64,000 bases of DNA, taken from the NCBI GenBank assembly GCA_030426905.1, contig JAUHXQ010000004.1:62001-126000 (forward strand), read 5' to 3'. This document shows, piece by piece, positions 61,710-64,000 of this stretch. The first letter of the stretch is position 1; each line of letters starts with the position of its first letter. A program made the translations under genes and the position numbers. The stretch is from Alphaproteobacteria bacterium (GTDB taxonomy: Bacteria > Pseudomonadota > Alphaproteobacteria > Rickettsiales > JABSSG01). A model generated the notes under the pieces. The model was not told the origin of the DNA, searched no databases, and saw nothing but the letters and a program-made list of their open reading frames with translations.

Positions 61710-63701
61710 TTGAGTAATTTATACAAAGATTTGGCTAACTGTATTCGTATTTTAACAATGGATGCGGTTGAAAGAGCTGGATCTGGGCATCCTGGTATGC
61801 CGATGGGGATGGCAGATGTAGTAACCGTGCTATCAGCAGAGTTTTTGAACTTTTCTCCAAATGATCCTAAATGGCTAAATAGAGATCGTTTAATTCTATC
61901 GGCCGGTCATGGTTCTATGTTGCTTTATTCTTTGTTATACCTTACTGGTTATAAAGATATTTCCTTAGATGATATAAAGAACTTTAGACAGCTCCATGGT
62001 AAAACAGCTGGACATCCAGAATATGGTTTGTTAGCAGGGGTGGAATGTTCTACTGGGCCTTTAGGACAAGGGTTTGGTAATGCTGTTGGTTTTGCTTTAG
62101 CACAAAAGATTCATAATGCAAGGTTAGGTCAAAATTTACTTAATCATAAAATTTATACCATTACTGGAGATGGTTGTTTGATGGAGGGTATATCTCATGA
62201 GGTGGCATCTTTTGCAGGGCACCTTAATTTAGACTCTTTAATTGTATTATACGACAGTAATAATATTACTATAGATGGGGAAAGGTCACTTGCTGATTCA
62301 GAAGATGTATTGTTACGCTTTCAGTCGTATGGTTGGCATACGATGGAGATTGATGGGCATGATTTTGCTCAAATACACAAGACTTTTGCTGCAATACAAG
62401 ATATAGATAAGCCTACTATAATAAAATGCAATACTGTTATAGGTTATGGTGCGCCAACAAAGTCTAATTCTGAAAAATCTCATGGTGCTCCATTAGGATT
62501 CCAAGAAGTGATGGATACAAGAAAGTTTCTTGATTGGCAAAATAATGAACCATTTTACATTCCTGAAGATTTATTAAAAGTATGGCGAGGAAAGATAGGG
62601 AAAAAATCAGAAAAAATATATCAAGAGTTTGTTGAAAAAACTAAAACATTAACTGAAAATCAGCAAAAGTATCTGAAGTCGCTTCATCATCGAGGTTTGC
62701 CTAAAAATTTTTTTGCAGCTATTGATCAATTTAAAAAACAGTGGTCTCTGGATGGAGCGTCTGAAGCAACGAGAGCGTCATCCGGGAGGGCAATAGCTAA
62801 ATTAAGTCAAATTCTTCCTAATTTAATAGGTGGATCAGCTGATTTAACGCAATCAAATAATACACGATCAAAGGGAATGGAAGCTATTTCTAAGGGTAAT
62901 TTTAATGGTGATTATATTCATTATGGTATCAGAGAGCATGGTATGGGAGCTATCATGAACGGCATGTTCTTATATGGTGGGATAATTCCTTATGGAGGAT
63001 CATTCCTTGTTTTTTCAGATTATTTAAGGCCATCTTTAAGAATGTCTGCTTTAACAGCAATACAAGCAATTTATATTATGACTCATGATTCTATAGGAGT
63101 GGGAGAAGATGGACCTACGCATCAACCTGTTGAACATCTAGCATCTTTGCGTGCTATGCCTAATTTAAATGTTTTTCGACCAGCGGATGCGATAGAAACT
63201 TTAGAATGCTGGCAGGTAGCATTAGAGAAAAAAAATACACCTTCTGTGTTATGTTTAACAAGACAGGCAGTACCTCAAATACGCTCTTATAAGAAAGAAA
63301 ATTTATGTGCAAAAGGAGGGTATATAGTATCAGAATGTAATAATAAATTAGACGTTACTTTATTTGCAACTGGCTCAGAGCTTAGCATTGCTCTTGAAGC
63401 GCAAAAAGAGCTGCATAAGAAAGCAGTAGGAGTGAGAGTTATATCCATGCCTTGTTTTGAGTTATTTGAGCAGCAAACACAAGAGTATCAAAGCAGTATC
63501 TTGGCTAATAATAGCCTAAAAATAGCAATAGAGGCAGCGACCAGATTTGGCTGGGATAGATATATTGGCAAAAATGGCATCTTTATAGGGATTGAAGATT
63601 TTGGTAGATCTGGTAAGAATCAAGATCTATATAATTATTATAAAATTACTGTTAAAAATATAGTAAATATTGTCACAGCAAAACTTAATACATTTGAGTG
63701 A
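61710..63701 (+). CDS. tkt: Transketolase
   Basis: Transketolase moves two-carbon units in the pentose phosphate pathway using thiamine diphosphate. SGHPGMPMGMADV and the TPP motif ITGDGCLMEGISHE with DSNNITIDG mark the first domain. GIREHGMGAIMNG marks the pyrimidine domain, with THDSIGVGEDGPTHQPVEH after it. The C-terminal domain is complete (663 aa). It starts with TTG, supported by GAGGATCGA just upstream. With rpiB it supports ribose synthesis from glycolytic intermediates. Confidence 0.96.
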   Translation: MSNLYKDLANCIRILTMDAVERAGSGHPGMPMGMADVVTVLSAEFLNFSPNDPKWLNRDRLILSAGHGSMLLYSLLYLTGYKDISLDDIKNFRQLHGKTAGHPEYGLLAGVECSTGPLGQGFGNAVGFALAQKIHNARLGQNLLNHKIYTITGDGCLMEGISHEVASFAGHLNLDSLIVLYDSNNITIDGERSLADSEDVLLRFQSYGWHTMEIDGHDFAQIHKTFAAIQDIDKPTIIKCNTVIGYGAPTKSNSEKSHGAPLGFQEVMDTRKFLDWQNNEPFYIPEDLLKVWRGKIGKKSEKIYQEFVEKTKTLTENQQKYLKSLHHRGLPKNFFAAIDQFKKQWSLDGASEATRASSGRAIAKLSQILPNLIGGSADLTQSNNTRSKGMEAISKGNFNGDYIHYGIREHGMGAIMNGMFLYGGIIPYGGSFLVFSDYLRPSLRMSALTAIQAIYIMTHDSIGVGEDGPTHQPVEHLASLRAMPNLNVFRPADAIETLECWQVALEKKNTPSVLCLTRQAVPQIRSYKKENLCAKGGYIVSECNNKLDVTLFATGSELSIALEAQKELHKKAVGVRVISMPCFELFEQQTQEYQSSILANNSLKIAIEAATRFGWDRYIGKNGIFIGIEDFGRSGKNQDLYNYYKITVKNIVNIVTAKLNTFE

Positions 63702-63790
63702 GATAATTTGCTGCTTATATAAAATCTTAACTCTTACCCTTATTTGTCAAGTATATTTCTAGATAGTTGTGCAGTATCAAACAGGACCTT

Positions 63791-64000
63791 CTATAGAATT
63801 TTACATGTTTCAAATGATTCTCCTATAATGTCTCTAGGAAAGTCAACATTAGGAGTTGTATCTACAGTAGAGGAACACATTGCTAATTCGAATGATTTAC
63901 TAAATTGAGAAGATAAGTATTTATGGATGCATTCCATATTCATATTTTTAGAATTCTTAAAAATCTTAAGGGTATTTGTTAATAAATTATAGTTATGTTG
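63791..64000 (-). CDS. Hypothetical protein, C-terminal fragment at window edge
   Basis: On the minus strand a frame is open from the right edge to a TAG at 63791-63793 (69 visible residues, start outside). It contains KIFKNSKNMNMECIHKYLSS and ends GESFETCKIL. I recognise no family. The length without stops and the convergent position relative to tkt support a real gene, but chance cannot be excluded. Confidence 0.4.
   Translation of the reverse strand, partial: QHNYNLLTNTLKIFKNSKNMNMECIHKYLSSQFSKSFELAMCSSTVDTTPNVDFPRDIIGESFETCKIL

Overview
The window is an AT-rich (roughly 30 percent G+C by eye), gene-dense bacterial segment that reads as a member of the order Rickettsiales. The clearest marker is a Rickettsia-type 17 kDa surface antigen homologue at 45379. 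Alphaproteobacterial gene orders support this: ctpA - divergent polysaccharide deacetylase - rppH, and rseP - bamA - skp - lpxD - fabZ - lpxA - lpxI. The isocitrate dehydrogenase has the long C-terminal extension and DksA lacks two zinc cysteines. Lipid A genes, transketolase, RpiB and GlmU argue against Ehrlichia/Anaplasma (no lipid A) and against Rickettsia proper (no transketolase). A Midichloriaceae-like or other less reduced lineage is my best guess, as inference only.

Layout. 0-1.4 kb: the 3' end of a histidine acid phosphatase-like gene and an orphan amphipathic-helix protein. 1.4-7.4 kb (minus): ftsA, a glycosyltransferase with a GspE/MshE-type N-terminus, iscX, ctpA, a divergent polysaccharide deacetylase and rppH. 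7.5 kb: secB, ending at a terminator shared with the opposing genes. 8.0-12.9 kb (minus): nnrD, a class I PHA synthase, a second shorter PhaC-like protein and a thiolase. 12.9-15.2 kb (plus): rpiB, glyA, nrdR. 15.2-21.2 kb (minus): glmU, polA, icd. 21.3-22.8 kb: rmuC. 22.9-31.1 kb (minus): tatC, serS, tRNA-Arg(ACG), a NodT-like outer-membrane efflux lipoprotein, recA, fabG, acpP, fabF, mltG. 31.2-39.4 kb (plus): the envelope biogenesis operon rseP to lpxI plus a YciB-like protein. 39.6-47.4 kb: a mixed region of orphans (a Cys/His-rich miniprotein, a 38-residue tandem-repeat protein), hemW, midA-like, tadA, a cation efflux protein, the 17 kDa antigen and a MATE transporter. 47.5-52.4 kb (plus): nfu, a winged-helix regulator, a copper chaperone, tyrS, dksA, recO and a zinc-ribbon membrane protein. 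52.4-58.8 kb: an accessory-looking block with an outer-membrane barrel protein and two large acidic proteins of unknown function. 58.8-64 kb: cutA, potB, potC, rlmE, tkt and the 3' end of an unknown gene at the right edge.

How the genes work together. Much of the window serves the envelope: outer-membrane protein insertion (BamA, Skp, RseP), lipid A (LpxD, LpxA, LpxI, FabZ), peptidoglycan (GlmU, MltG, CtpA, FtsA), secretion (SecB, TatC) and fatty-acid synthesis (FabG, AcpP, FabF). The PHA genes suggest carbon storage from acetyl-CoA. The likely host-interaction material lies in the orphan proteins at 43.1 kb and 52.7-58.7 kb. I found no CRISPR array, no rRNA, no intact insertion sequence and no phage gene. 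A degenerate ~30 bp intergenic repeat occurs at four places.
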